Shown: positions 1-9,676 of the stretch, in pieces
How positions within the stretch are numbered: position 1 is the stretch's first letter
Layout of the letters: the number at the start of each line of letters is the position of its first letter
Source of the DNA: JBCCVH01 sp942492555
GTDB taxonomy: Bacteria; Bacteroidota; Bacteroidia; Cytophagales; Amoebophilaceae
DNA length: 64,000 bases
Assembly (NCBI GenBank): GCA_942492555.1
Contig: CALOEX010000003.1
Span: forward strand, 62,001-126,000
Direction: 5' to 3'
The notes under the pieces: generated by a model
Databases searched by the model: none
What the model was told of the DNA's origin: nothing
What the model saw: only the letters and a program-made list of their open reading frames with translations
Program-made: the position numbers and the translations under genes

Positions 1-1358
1 TTAAAAATTCTCTCAGTTATAAAATTGAGAATAGAGGAAATTGGTGGAACTTGCCATTGAAAAGACGTATAGGCACCACCGACTACCACAAAAAATGCAG
101 TAATATTGATAATGAAAGAGCGAGAAGAACCTTTAAATCCTAGGCATCCCATGAAAAACGGTATGGACACTGCAGAAAAGAAAACCATAGCATAGCCAAG
201 TAAATCAACTATTTCTTTTTTGTTCCATAGTAATCCGAGCATTGTACATAATGCGCCAATAGCAATTGTAGTGAAGCGTACCTTTCTCATTGTTTTCTTT
301 TCATCTTTTTCGTTTTGTATCACATTGATGACATCGTGAACAAAAATAATAGCAACTGCATTGAGAAAAGAGTCAATAGTAGAAACAATCATTGCACACA
401 CTACCAATAAAAATGCAACTTGCCCTATTGTCGACGTACATAAATATCCTACAAGATCAAAATCAGAAATATCCTCGATTGTTTTCGGTGCATTTGAAAT
501 CACAAAACGCTTTATGGTCACCCCTAAGATTAAAAAGCACAAAAATGGATACACAATTGCAAAAGAAGTAAACATCTGTTTAATATTTTTTTTGGTTCTA
601 CTCATCAAAACCCTTTGAATTACCGGAGGAGACATAATCATAGTAGGAAAAAGAGACCAAAACAACAAACTTCCTGGACGTTTTATCAAATCCTTACCAA
701 AAGCACTTAACGAAAGATGGTCAGATTTAACACGTGCCTCTTGAAGAATCTTTATATAACTATAATCTCTGTTCGCAAAAAAGAAAAACACTAAAAGACC
801 AACTATAATCACCAATGCTTGAAATACATCTGTTTTTGCCACAGAACGCACACCTCCCAAAAACGTATAGAAAGTTATGATAGTGCCTACTATCCCAATA
901 ACAAAAGGTGCAGGCAGACCCAATGTGATACCCATATTACCACTGGCTACAAGCTGAGCAATAATGATAAATAAACAGAAAAAAATAGATATAAAAGCAG
1001 TTAAAAATCGTGCATACTTTCCATACAAACTATTCATAATATCTGGCAACGTTAGCTCTGTTCTAAAATTTACCAAACGTGGGAAAAAAAAAACACCAAA
1101 CATAAATGTACTAAAAGCAAAAGTTAGTAATGTAATCATACCCTTTAACCCCAACATGTATATGTATCGAACACCCATGTTCGTTGGGTTATATATAGTC
1201 GCCACCATCGTTGCCATGAGTGCACCCACAAAAAGATTCTTATTTGCAATGGCATAATCACGCATCGTTTTTACACCTCGTCCTGCCCAGAGACCAAGGA
1301 AAAGGCTTGCGCATAAGAAAAGAGATACAGCTATCAAATTAAATGTTGTATTGTACAT
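1..1358 (-). CDS. Sodium:solute symporter family protein, C-terminus beyond the window edge
   Basis: Open reading frame on the minus strand starting with ATG at 1358 and still open at base 1, so about 452 codons are visible. I translated it by hand in several places and found no stop. It is a hydrophobic multi-pass membrane protein of the sodium:solute symporter (SSS) type, which couples Na+ influx to uptake of small organic solutes. The stretch read as PPVIQRVLMS and the segment STIDSFLNAVAIIFVHD match the neighbouring paralogue at 1818-5276. The first ~53 codons are almost identical in DNA to that paralogue and the rest is clearly diverged. Whether it also carries the C-terminal HD domain of its neighbour cannot be seen. 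The substrate is unknown. Family call is firm. Confidence 0.85.
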   Translation of the reverse strand, partial: MYNTTFNLIAVSLFLCASLFLGLWAGRGVKTMRDYAIANKNLFVGALMATMVATIYNPTNMGVRYIYMLGLKGMITLLTFAFSTFMFGVFFFPRLVNFRTELTLPDIMNSLYGKYARFLTAFISIFFCLFIIIAQLVASGNMGITLGLPAPFVIGIVGTIITFYTFLGGVRSVAKTDVFQALVIIVGLLVFFFFANRDYSYIKILQEARVKSDHLSLSAFGKDLIKRPGSLLFWSLFPTMIMSPPVIQRVLMSRTKKNIKQMFTSFAIVYPFLCFLILGVTIKRFVISNAPKTIEDISDFDLVGYLCTSTIGQVAFLLVVCAMIVSTIDSFLNAVAIIFVHDVINVIQNEKDEKKTMRKVRFTTIAIGALCTMLGLLWNKKEIVDLLGYAMVFFSAVSIPFFMGCLGFKGSSRSFIINITAFFVVVGGAYTSFQWQVPPISSILNFITERIF

Positions 1359-1817
1359 GTGTTTTTAATAAAAAATAAAGCAAAGACTAGAATAATCTTA
1401 ATACTTTTTTACTAGAAACAAAAAAAACCAAGCCTTTTCTAAAAACCATTACAATTTATCAAAAAAGAACACCTACCTTTTTTATAACTTTCTCGTACTT
1501 ACCGCAAAGTTTTGCGTTAGATCATTAACATTTTCACAACGAACAGTATTCTTTAGTATCTTTGTCAGCATTTTGGAAATAAATAACTAGAAAAAATTGG
1601 CACATGTAAACACGATAGAAAATTATCATCTTCCTGATTTAATTTCCTTGCTGAGAAAACAGATTTTACAAGCTGATTTTTCGCTTTTTTATGAATCCAT
1701 TCCAATCATTCAAGGCAATTCCTGTGATTTTTTGGAATACTTTAGCCGTCTTTGCAATTTTGTCAACAAATCCATTGTCGCATGGTTCAATGGAAAAAAA
1801 CAAAAATCATTCCTTAC
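1359..1817. other. Intergenic region, 459 bp, possible relic
   Basis: No intact gene seen. The part next to 1359 is AT-rich and resembles the region upstream of the paralogue at 5277-5400, so the upstream sequence was probably duplicated with the gene. Around 1597-1812 the plus strand is open (beginning MAHVNTIENYHLPDL) and one minus frame reads NGFVDKIAKTAKVF before stops. The sequence looks more protein-like than its surroundings, but I cannot assign a family. It may be a remnant of a mobile element. Confidence 0.35.
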
Positions 1818-4800
1818 TTATTTACCCAGTATTTCCTCCACAAGCACAGTAAGTTCATTAGCAACCCTTTGCATACCCAGCCTTCTTGCCATAGGAATAA
1901 ACAACACCTTCGTTTCCTCTGCTATTGCAAGTTGGCGATCAGATTCTTTTGCACCCAGCGTACGCATATTATGCAACCTATCCAACACCTTAATAAGCAT
2001 GGCATACTCATTCCCATTTTGAACCAAAGCATGCAACGTTTCCATCTTGCCTACTTTCACCTTAGGTCTATTTGCCCTATTGTAAAGATGAGATACCTGC
2101 TTTACAATCTCCGCTACATTGTTACCAAACATTGTTCGCAACTGTTTAGAAGTATAAGGAGTATCCTCAAAAATATCATGCAACAAAGCAGCAATGACAA
2201 GATCTTCCAACATCCCTTGATCTACTTGTATAACATCCTTATTTTCTAACAAAATAGTGGCAACCGCAAGAGGGTGCAGATAATAAGATTCCCCAGATTT
2301 CCTTTTTTGGTGGTAGTGATAGTGCTTAGCTACTTTTAACGCCTCCCTGATATGATCTTTATCCAATCCATGTTCCTCCGCTAAACGTAAAAACCCTTTG
2401 TCTATATCACTTTCTATTTGCTCTAAATCACGGAGATCCTCCACAACATACCTGTCAATTTTAGGTCGTATGTTTTTAAGGTTTACAGGAATCACATAAG
2501 TTTGTATCAATGTGTCACCTTCTTTTTCTATAGAAAGAAATCCATAATGTGCACGTGTAATACGCTTATTTTCCAAAACCCCTATATGGTTGAGCGTCTC
2601 TATTTTCGTATTAGAGTCATAAGGTCTGTAATCTTGTCCGCTCGCATTGCATTTCTCTTGGTTATTTGTAAAGATAAAACGGATAGCTTTTTCCGGTTCT
2701 TTTTTGTAAATAGCAGGTACTTCATAGTCAAGATAAACATCATTGACAAAGCAGTTTACATCTGTATCTGGATAAACGTCAGCAAAAATATGCAAAGCAT
2801 TAGCAATGAGATTTTTGATTTGAAAAGAGTCGCCAACCACAATGCTTGCTGAGGATTCATTGTGTAGTGTAAGTTTACCAAGGGGTAATGTTTCATATGT
2901 AATGATTTCCCTAGCATCATTCAATAGATTCTCTAAGGGGTGCTTTTCTATCACAATGTTTAAATAAGAACTAGAAGACTCACCAATATAGTTGTAATAG
3001 CCCATGATGTCTTCCAATTTTTCTAGAATATCTTTATCTACTTCTTTGCTTTGCAACCTATCGATACACTTTTGCATCTCTTTCATCATAGCATGTTTTT
3101 CATGTAATGCATCATAGACTTGTGTACTGTTTGTTTCATGGCTTAGCAAAAGCTCTCCCTTCGCTATTTTAAAGTTGACCATAAGTGCTTCCATTCGTTC
3201 TTTCTCTTGGTGTAGCTTTCTAAAGATCGTCATAACAACAAAAAAAGAGGCAACACAAAAAATGAAAAGCCAATCAGCATACACACCTAAATCAGGCAAG
3301 AAAAATCCAGTGAGCATTTTACTGATACAAGTAGCAACAGCCATTCCCGTTGCAGAAAATGCTATGAAAACAGTTGAGGTAGTTTGTATGCCCAAAAAAA
3401 TAATCCCTGCTACTGCATAGAAAATAGAGGCAATTTGGGGATCTGCAATAGCCAAAAAAGCAGGCAGAAACGCCCAACAATACCAGAGTGTTACATGATA
3501 TACTTTGTTGAAATAAGGTTTGAGCCTATCTGTCCAATGCCCTTGCGTCATGATAGCAAAAGAAAGCACAAAAGGCACTAAGCGCAAGAACATCAACAAC
3601 ATTTCATTTACTTGCAAGTTTTTGTAACCAATCAATGCAGTAGCCAATGTAAAAGCCATAGTAACATAGCCTACTAAAGCAGGATTACCCATGGTAAAAG
3701 ATCTTTCAAAATGAGAAGTAAAAGTATGCTTGCGTTCTCTCCAGCTGTCTTGCTCATAGTTAACGAAAACAAAGCCTCTGTTTTCTATATAGCACACAAC
3801 AAAAAAAACAATCAGACTAGGGAAGAAAGCAATGTACCATGCACAGCGTATGCTGACAAAAAACCTAAATCCGTTTAGGGCAGGATCTATACTATAAAGG
3901 ATACTAGCAGATTTTGCTGAGGCATTCAATATTTCTGTTGAAATGTAATATGCAACGTTAACAAAAAAAGGAATGCGTGCAAAGCAGAGTAGTGCAACAG
4001 TAAATAGAATAGCAAAATAACTAATAAAACTGGCAAAGAAAGCTTTAGAAGAACTTTGTAAGCCCATGCAACTCATTAAAAAAGGAATAGATAAACAAGA
4101 AAACACAACGATAACATACCCCATATATACAAACCCCAAAGGTTGAGAAAAGATGCTTATAATAGTGCATACCAGTCCTAGAGCTAAAGATGCAAAACAT
4201 GTTTTCTCGACAATTTTTTGCTCGGTAGTGTCTTTAGACGAAGGTTTAACAACGTTGTGTACAAAAATAATAGCAGCGGCATTGAGAAAAGAATCCATCG
4301 TAGAAACAGCAACGGCACATACAACAAGTAAATAAATGGTTTTCCCAATTGGAGAACACAAAGCATTGATTAACAACAAATCTGTTAATTTTTCAAAATC
4401 ATCTGCTTTTCCTAGTTTTAAAATAGCTTTTAATCCAATCCCAAAACTCAAAAAATTCAAGACAACATAGACAAAGACAAAAGACAGAAACATTTGTTTG
4501 ATCATTTTTTTATTTGGACTCATCAATACACGTTGCACAATGGGAGGAGAAATTAATATCGTTGGTAAAAGTGACCAAAAAAAAGCATTGGCAGCTATTT
4601 TTGTAAATGATTCTTTTATAGCAGGAAAAAGAGGGCCAGGTGTTTGAATATGGGTTGCTTGTACAATATCGTTAAGGTTATACTGTGCGCCTGTGATTAA
4701 AAAAAATACAAAAAAACCTATTACAATCACCAGTACTTGTAAAACATCTGTTTTTGCTACAGAACGAATTCCTCCCCTAAAGGTATAAAGTGTTGTCACA

Positions 4801-5276
4801 GTGCCTATCATTAAAATAACTCCTTTAGGAGAAATACCCATAAGTTCGCTTAATTCACTAAAATGCACAAGTTGTGTAATGATGACACCTACAGAACACA
4901 CAATGGCAATAATGGCAGTAACATATTCTACAGATTTTCCATAAAAGGTTCGCATCATATCAGGTAGTGTAAGCTCTTGTTTAAAATGCACTAAACTAGG
5001 CATGATAAACGCTCCTACACAAAAAGTAGAAAAGACAAAAACAATTAAATGCAAAAAAGAGCTTAGGCCCGCACTATAATAGAGGGTTATATCAATAGAT
5101 TCTGTATTAAACAAAGTCGCCACCATCGTTGCCATGAGTGCACCCACAAAAAGATTCTTATTTGCAATGGCATAATCACGCATCGTTTTTACGCCTCTTC
5201 CTGCCCAGAGACCAAGGAAAAGGCTTGCGCATAAGAAAAGAGATACAGCTATCAAATTAAATGTTGTGTTGTACAT
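1818..5276 (-). CDS. SSS transporter fused to sensor-like region and SpoT-type HD phosphohydrolase domain
   Basis: 1152 residues, about twice the length of an ordinary SSS transporter. Residues ~1-440 are the symporter core (RGGIRSVAKTDVLQVL; STMDSFLNAAAIIFVH). Residues ~450-690 hold more membrane segments. Residues ~690-950 are cytoplasmic, beginning with a charged coiled-coil-like stretch and continuing into a region that may be a degenerate histidine-kinase-like fold (inference). Residues ~960-1152 closely match the HD hydrolase domain of RelA/SpoT proteins: H1001 in YLHPLAVAT, H1033-D1034 in LLHDIFEDT, and D1099 in LIKVLDRLHNMRTL. All metal-binding positions are present, so it could hydrolyse (p)ppGpp; no synthetase or TGS domain follows. 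The architecture suggests solute flux or sensing coupled to alarmone turnover, which is inference. It is a tandem paralogue of the gene at 1-1358. Confidence 0.93.
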   Translation of the reverse strand: MYNTTFNLIAVSLFLCASLFLGLWAGRGVKTMRDYAIANKNLFVGALMATMVATLFNTESIDITLYYSAGLSSFLHLIVFVFSTFCVGAFIMPSLVHFKQELTLPDMMRTFYGKSVEYVTAIIAIVCSVGVIITQLVHFSELSELMGISPKGVILMIGTVTTLYTFRGGIRSVAKTDVLQVLVIVIGFFVFFLITGAQYNLNDIVQATHIQTPGPLFPAIKESFTKIAANAFFWSLLPTILISPPIVQRVLMSPNKKMIKQMFLSFVFVYVVLNFLSFGIGLKAILKLGKADDFEKLTDLLLINALCSPIGKTIYLLVVCAVAVSTMDSFLNAAAIIFVHNVVKPSSKDTTEQKIVEKTCFASLALGLVCTIISIFSQPLGFVYMGYVIVVFSCLSIPFLMSCMGLQSSSKAFFASFISYFAILFTVALLCFARIPFFVNVAYYISTEILNASAKSASILYSIDPALNGFRFFVSIRCAWYIAFFPSLIVFFVVCYIENRGFVFVNYEQDSWRERKHTFTSHFERSFTMGNPALVGYVTMAFTLATALIGYKNLQVNEMLLMFLRLVPFVLSFAIMTQGHWTDRLKPYFNKVYHVTLWYCWAFLPAFLAIADPQIASIFYAVAGIIFLGIQTTSTVFIAFSATGMAVATCISKMLTGFFLPDLGVYADWLFIFCVASFFVVMTIFRKLHQEKERMEALMVNFKIAKGELLLSHETNSTQVYDALHEKHAMMKEMQKCIDRLQSKEVDKDILEKLEDIMGYYNYIGESSSSYLNIVIEKHPLENLLNDAREIITYETLPLGKLTLHNESSASIVVGDSFQIKNLIANALHIFADVYPDTDVNCFVNDVYLDYEVPAIYKKEPEKAIRFIFTNNQEKCNASGQDYRPYDSNTKIETLNHIGVLENKRITRAHYGFLSIEKEGDTLIQTYVIPVNLKNIRPKIDRYVVEDLRDLEQIESDIDKGFLRLAEEHGLDKDHIREALKVAKHYHYHQKRKSGESYYLHPLAVATILLENKDVIQVDQGMLEDLVIAALLHDIFEDTPYTSKQLRTMFGNNVAEIVKQVSHLYNRANRPKVKVGKMETLHALVQNGNEYAMLIKVLDRLHNMRTLGAKESDRQLAIAEETKVLFIPMARRLGMQRVANELTVLVEEILGK

Positions 5277-5518
5277 GTTGTTTCAATAAAAAAAGCAAAA
5301 TATGTTTTAGAACAATTTTAACGGTTTTTCCCTAAAAAAAAAAGAAACAAGCTTTTTTTAAAAAAACATTACCATTTAGCAAATAAAATCCTATACTTTT
5401 TCCCTTACCAGTTCCCTCAATTTTTCACTCCAAATAATGTTCCCCCCATTTATACCCTACCACACAGAAAAAATAAACATCTATTTCCCACCAAAAACAA
5501 CCCACTAAACTAACTTTG

Positions 5519-7090
5519 TTATTTACCAACCCCAGCATCCAACTGCTTTTGCCCCTGGATCTTTCCAGCAATATAACCAATACTTAAAAACCAACCAACA
5601 CAAAAAAAACCAAATATAAGCCCCAAAAAATGCGATACACCCTCAACTTTCATCAACTCATTTGGAAGCGTAAACAAAGATAACAAAACTGCATGTATCT
5701 GACTAGACAACCCTTTACCCAAACGAGACCCCACCACATCAACAGCAGCTTTACCCTGTTTACGAGCCTCAGGCCCCAAAAAAATAAAAACCATCTCCTT
5801 TGTAGTATCAAAAAAAACATACTTAACAAACGTCGTAAGTACACTTTGATAAAAACCTATATGTGCAATAAAAGTATAAGCAGGAAAGTTAAACAAACGT
5901 TGACAAAAATCATTGAGATTATAGCGACGATGATAAGCACTAGCACCAAAAAACATAATACCCGTAACAGAAATGATTATAGGAGCAATATACGCATTCA
6001 CCCTCCAACTAAACTTACGGGACACCCAGTGCGTAAGAAAAAGACCAGCAACAATACACAACCAATTCGCCCACTTCATTTGACTCGCTTCCCAAACCGC
6101 ATACGTTTTTATTTTATGCACTTTCCCCTCCGTCATTAATTTCTGATCTTCAAGATTACAAAAGTGAGTAATATACTTTTTATACGTTATATCCACAAGA
6201 CTCGTAGTAACAGCACAACAAATAACCAAACAAGCTGTTGCCAACAAATATCTATCAGAAGCAATATACTTTACAGCCTTAAAAAAAGACATTTTAGTAC
6301 TACTCGCCAGCCTTTTATTCTCAGTATTAAAATCAGGACGCTTCGCAAGCCACATATAAAAAAGCAAAACAAAACAACAAACAAAAAAACAACAAAAAGC
6401 AATAGCCTGCGAAATATCATATAAATTCTTCTCCGTTGCATGTTGCTTATCCGAATCCACAATACGATTCGTTATATACACAGCCATATCCGCACCAAGA
6501 ATACCACCTATACACCCAGCAACAATAAAAAAATGATAAGAACGCTTCGCCTGCTCAGAAGTAAAAATACCATTTGCAATACCCCAAAAAAGCAAAATAA
6601 TCAAAAACTGCCCATACAACTCTGCTAAACAAAAAAACAAAGCAAATATCCAAGAACCATACACTTTTACAAAGTGTAAAAAACCAGGACGGCCAGCCCA
6701 TTTATCCTCCAAACACTGAGTATCCGGCAACAAACTATCCCTGTAAGGAACCAAAACAAAACCATAAAGACCAAACGCCCCTAAAAAGAAAAAAATGATG
6801 CCATAAAATAACAGCTTTTGCGAAAAACGATTACTTAAAACCGTATAAGCCACCACCATCAACAACCCAACAGGCAAAACAAAAGACTTCACAAAAGAAA
6901 TTTGCTCCGCACACTCATCAAAAATAACATTACTATTCTTTTGCAACTTTAGCATAGCAAAGCAAAACGAAAGCAAACCCTTCAAAAAACAGAGAATAAG
7001 CACCTTACTCCATTCATCTCTTTTAATAGGAAACAACTTGTGCAAAATACCAACATGTCTCCTACTAGTCATTGTATGACTCATAAGCAT
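5519..7090 (-). CDS. tlcA: ATP/ADP translocase (Tlc/NTT nucleotide transporter)
   Basis: 523 residues, normal length for the Tlc family of bacterial and plastid nucleotide transporters with about 12 membrane helices. These exchange host ATP for bacterial ADP across the inner membrane and are typical of obligate intracellular bacteria. The family signature lies at residues 425-460 (VFFDTTKEMVFI, then GKAAVDVVGSRLGKG). The N-terminal SFVKSFVLPVGLLMVVAYT region also matches. Several Met codons crowd the start (7090, 7084, 7072); the first is used here, but Met7 is equally plausible. Exact nucleotide specificity cannot be read from sequence. Its coding strand is unusually rich in G and T, opposite to most genes here, because it lies in a stretch of strong strand asymmetry. 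The family call is secure. Confidence 0.95.
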   Translation of the reverse strand: MLMSHTMTSRRHVGILHKLFPIKRDEWSKVLILCFLKGLLSFCFAMLKLQKNSNVIFDECAEQISFVKSFVLPVGLLMVVAYTVLSNRFSQKLLFYGIIFFFLGAFGLYGFVLVPYRDSLLPDTQCLEDKWAGRPGFLHFVKVYGSWIFALFFCLAELYGQFLIILLFWGIANGIFTSEQAKRSYHFFIVAGCIGGILGADMAVYITNRIVDSDKQHATEKNLYDISQAIAFCCFFVCCFVLLFYMWLAKRPDFNTENKRLASSTKMSFFKAVKYIASDRYLLATACLVICCAVTTSLVDITYKKYITHFCNLEDQKLMTEGKVHKIKTYAVWEASQMKWANWLCIVAGLFLTHWVSRKFSWRVNAYIAPIIISVTGIMFFGASAYHRRYNLNDFCQRLFNFPAYTFIAHIGFYQSVLTTFVKYVFFDTTKEMVFIFLGPEARKQGKAAVDVVGSRLGKGLSSQIHAVLLSLFTLPNELMKVEGVSHFLGLIFGFFCVGWFLSIGYIAGKIQGQKQLDAGVGK

Positions 7091-7192
7091 TTACTTTATA
7101 ACTGCTTGCGAATATAGTACTCTTACATCTCAATACAAAAAAAAAGATACATTTACCTCCTGTAAAACAGTTTAGTTATATTTTTTCAACAA

Positions 7193-8218
7193 TTATTCTT
7201 TTTTTTCCAGAAAATTTTTTAAAGCATAAACCTCACGCATCAAACCATGCACTTTTCCCACCAGTTCCTCAGATGCCATAGTCTTAAACGACAAATGAAA
7301 AACAAGCTTTGCCCTCTCCTCCCCAATATCATCAACATAAAAACCACTAGCATCCAACATAATACAAGAATCCTTAGCAAGCACATCCCTTACCTTATCC
7401 AAAAACCCCTGCAAAACCCCAGGTTCTAGCGACAGATAAGGAATAGACACACTAAAACACTGATAAGAAACCCTGCCGTGATTCGTGATATGCTGATTCG
7501 TAAACATCGCATTTGGCACATAAACAATATTCCCCTCCTTTGTTTGCAACTTAGTAGCACGCACATCAATATGCACCACCCTACCCTCCAAACCCTTCAC
7601 AACAATCCAGTCATCCACCAGAAAAAGCCTCTCCCCAATAATCACCAAAGCACCAAAAAAATTACCAATAAGATCCTTAGAAGCAAAACCAATAATCGCC
7701 ACAACCGTACTTGCACCAATCGTTAAATTCGTCAAACACCTACCCAAATCATAATCATGATAATCAAGAAGCACAAACTTAGGCAACGTAACAACCAACA
7801 AAGCAAACACCACCAGCTTCACCCCCTTTGAAAAAATTTGCAAAACACCCTTACGATTCCCATACCCTTGTTGATCACGCCAATACAGCAAGGAAAAAAA
7901 CGCATTGATCATTGGATTTGCCACCAATAAAACAAACAAAGACACCAAAAAACGAACACCAAAAACAAACTGTTGCATATAATAATTATGCGGTATTGCC
8001 AACCATTGCATCTGTATAACTTCCAAAAGAAAAAACAAACCACACAAAACCCCAAACCTTCTTCGCAACTTCAATAAATCACCCTTTTTACTTTCTTTTC
8101 GCACAAACACCCTCACCATAAACACAAACACACTACATGCAAACACCACACCAACAAAAAAAGCACCTCCTAAAGACACTATTTGCCATACTTCAAGTTC
8201 AAAAAAAGGTAATTTCAT
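7193..8218 (-). CDS. MscS-family mechanosensitive ion channel
   Basis: 341 residues. About four hydrophobic segments occupy residues 1-160, followed by the conserved pore-lining helix and beta domain of small-conductance mechanosensitive channels. The diagnostic stretch is GASTVVAIIGFASKDLIGNF, followed by GLEGRVVHIDVRATKL and NIVYVPNAMF. Such channels open under membrane tension and release small solutes during hypo-osmotic shock. The gene lies about 100 bp upstream of the translocase gene on the same strand, so co-transcription is possible. The C-terminal domain is short and ends in a charged tail. The coding strand is G/T-rich, as for its neighbour. Confidence 0.93.
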   Translation of the reverse strand: MKLPFFELEVWQIVSLGGAFFVGVVFACSVFVFMVRVFVRKESKKGDLLKLRRRFGVLCGLFFLLEVIQMQWLAIPHNYYMQQFVFGVRFLVSLFVLLVANPMINAFFSLLYWRDQQGYGNRKGVLQIFSKGVKLVVFALLVVTLPKFVLLDYHDYDLGRCLTNLTIGASTVVAIIGFASKDLIGNFFGALVIIGERLFLVDDWIVVKGLEGRVVHIDVRATKLQTKEGNIVYVPNAMFTNQHITNHGRVSYQCFSVSIPYLSLEPGVLQGFLDKVRDVLAKDSCIMLDASGFYVDDIGEERAKLVFHLSFKTMASEELVGKVHGLMREVYALKNFLEKKE

Positions 8219-8513
8219 CTTTTTATCCTTAATTAAAAAAACGCATCTCTCACTTAAAAGACACCCCCATCAAATGAGTAGAGAAATATACATTTATTAA
8301 ACTTGTTCCAAAAATATTACCTGTTAAACAAGCATAAAAAACCTTTAATCATCTTTTAAAAAACACAAACCCAAGCTACTTTTTAGCCTCTTTATTAAAC
8401 ATTTATACACAAACAACCTCACAAAACATTAAAGCATCTTTTCGCTATTCATTTCCTTCCACCTCTTAAAAAAAAAACATAGATTAGTCCAGAAAAACCC
8501 CTTAAAAAACATC
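8219..8513. promoter_or_regulatory. Divergent intergenic region between mscS-like gene and WD40 gene
   Basis: 295 bp of AT-rich, C-over-G sequence between a minus-strand and a plus-strand gene, so it must carry start signals for both unless they are transcribed from elsewhere. I see no clear Bacteroidetes promoter pair and no ribosome-binding site, as is usual for this phylum. Confidence 0.3.
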
Positions 8514-9572
8514 ATGAAAAAATATAGCCTCTCACACATAAGCCTTTTCTTCCTCCTAGCGTCATCCCTAAACGCCACCCAAACATCCAATACAAACAAC
8601 ATCATAGACCATACAGAAAAAAGCTTCACCCAAAGCTTCAGCGACCTAATACAAAAAATATACCCCCCAAAAAACATCAAAACACATACACCACACCTAC
8701 AAAAAACAACTACCTACACAGGACATACAGGATCCATCACATCCCTAGCATTGCTCAACAACACACACTTTCTCTCCGCCAGTGGAGACACCACCATCCT
8801 CCTATGGAACATCCAAAAAAACAAGCACATCCATACATACAAAGGACACAAACACTATGTTTCCTCATTAGCCCCCCTTACACAAAACCTCTTTTTTTCT
8901 GCAAGCGGAGATAACACCATCAAACTCTGGGACATCAAAAAATCCAACAACATCTACACATTACAACAGCACAAACAACCCATTACCAGCCTCCTTACAC
9001 TACAAACAAAACAACTCCTCTCCGCAAGCCATGACTGCACCATCAAACTTTGGGACACCACAGCACAAAAAAACATTTTCACCCTACAAGCACACAAAGA
9101 CTACATCTCTTGCCTCGCATTTCTAAACCAACAACAATTCCTCTCCGCCAGCAGAGACAAAACCATCAAACTCTGGGACATCAAAACACCCCAAAAACCA
9201 ATCCACACCCTACAAGCACATCATGGACCCATCACCAACCTCACCTATCATCAAAACACACAATTCCTCTCCGCCAGCACCGACCACACCATCAAACTTT
9301 GGGACATCAAAGCACACAGAAACCCCATACACACCTTCCAAAAACATAAAAACCCCATTTTAAGCATTGCAATCCTACCAAACCAAAAACTCCTTGCAGG
9401 AAGCAACAAAACCATCACGCATTGGGATATCAAAACACCTCAAAACCCAACATACACCCTACAAGCACACAAAGACTACATCCGTAACATCACATCACTA
9501 CCCAACAACCAAATCCTTACTGCAAGCTGGGACAAAACCATCAAACTCTGGCAACTCCAAGCACAACAATAA
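8514..9572 (+). CDS. Exported WD40 repeat protein, single seven-bladed propeller
   Basis: 352 residues. A Sec-type signal peptide covers roughly residues 1-22 (MKKYSLSHISLFFLLASSLNA). After a linker come seven WD40 repeats from about residue 65 to the end, each with the pattern GH/AH...SAS.D.TIKLWD, enough for one complete propeller. Propellers of this kind are binding platforms and carry no enzymatic activity; the partner is unknown. It heads a run of four plus-strand genes for exported repeat proteins (8.5-21.1 kb). Repeat identity is moderate, unlike the near-identical repeats at 43.8-45.6 kb. The gene is very rich in A and C and poor in G. Confidence 0.9.
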   Translation: MKKYSLSHISLFFLLASSLNATQTSNTNNIIDHTEKSFTQSFSDLIQKIYPPKNIKTHTPHLQKTTTYTGHTGSITSLALLNNTHFLSASGDTTILLWNIQKNKHIHTYKGHKHYVSSLAPLTQNLFFSASGDNTIKLWDIKKSNNIYTLQQHKQPITSLLTLQTKQLLSASHDCTIKLWDTTAQKNIFTLQAHKDYISCLAFLNQQQFLSASRDKTIKLWDIKTPQKPIHTLQAHHGPITNLTYHQNTQFLSASTDHTIKLWDIKAHRNPIHTFQKHKNPILSIAILPNQKLLAGSNKTITHWDIKTPQNPTYTLQAHKDYIRNITSLPNNQILTASWDKTIKLWQLQAQQ

Positions 9573-9676
9573 AATCCATCACCAAGAGCAACGCAAAAAA
9601 TAAGAACAAAGCATTCTCTTTTTATACAAAAATTATTATATTTCCTACATTTATATCATTTTGCAAACACCTCGCC

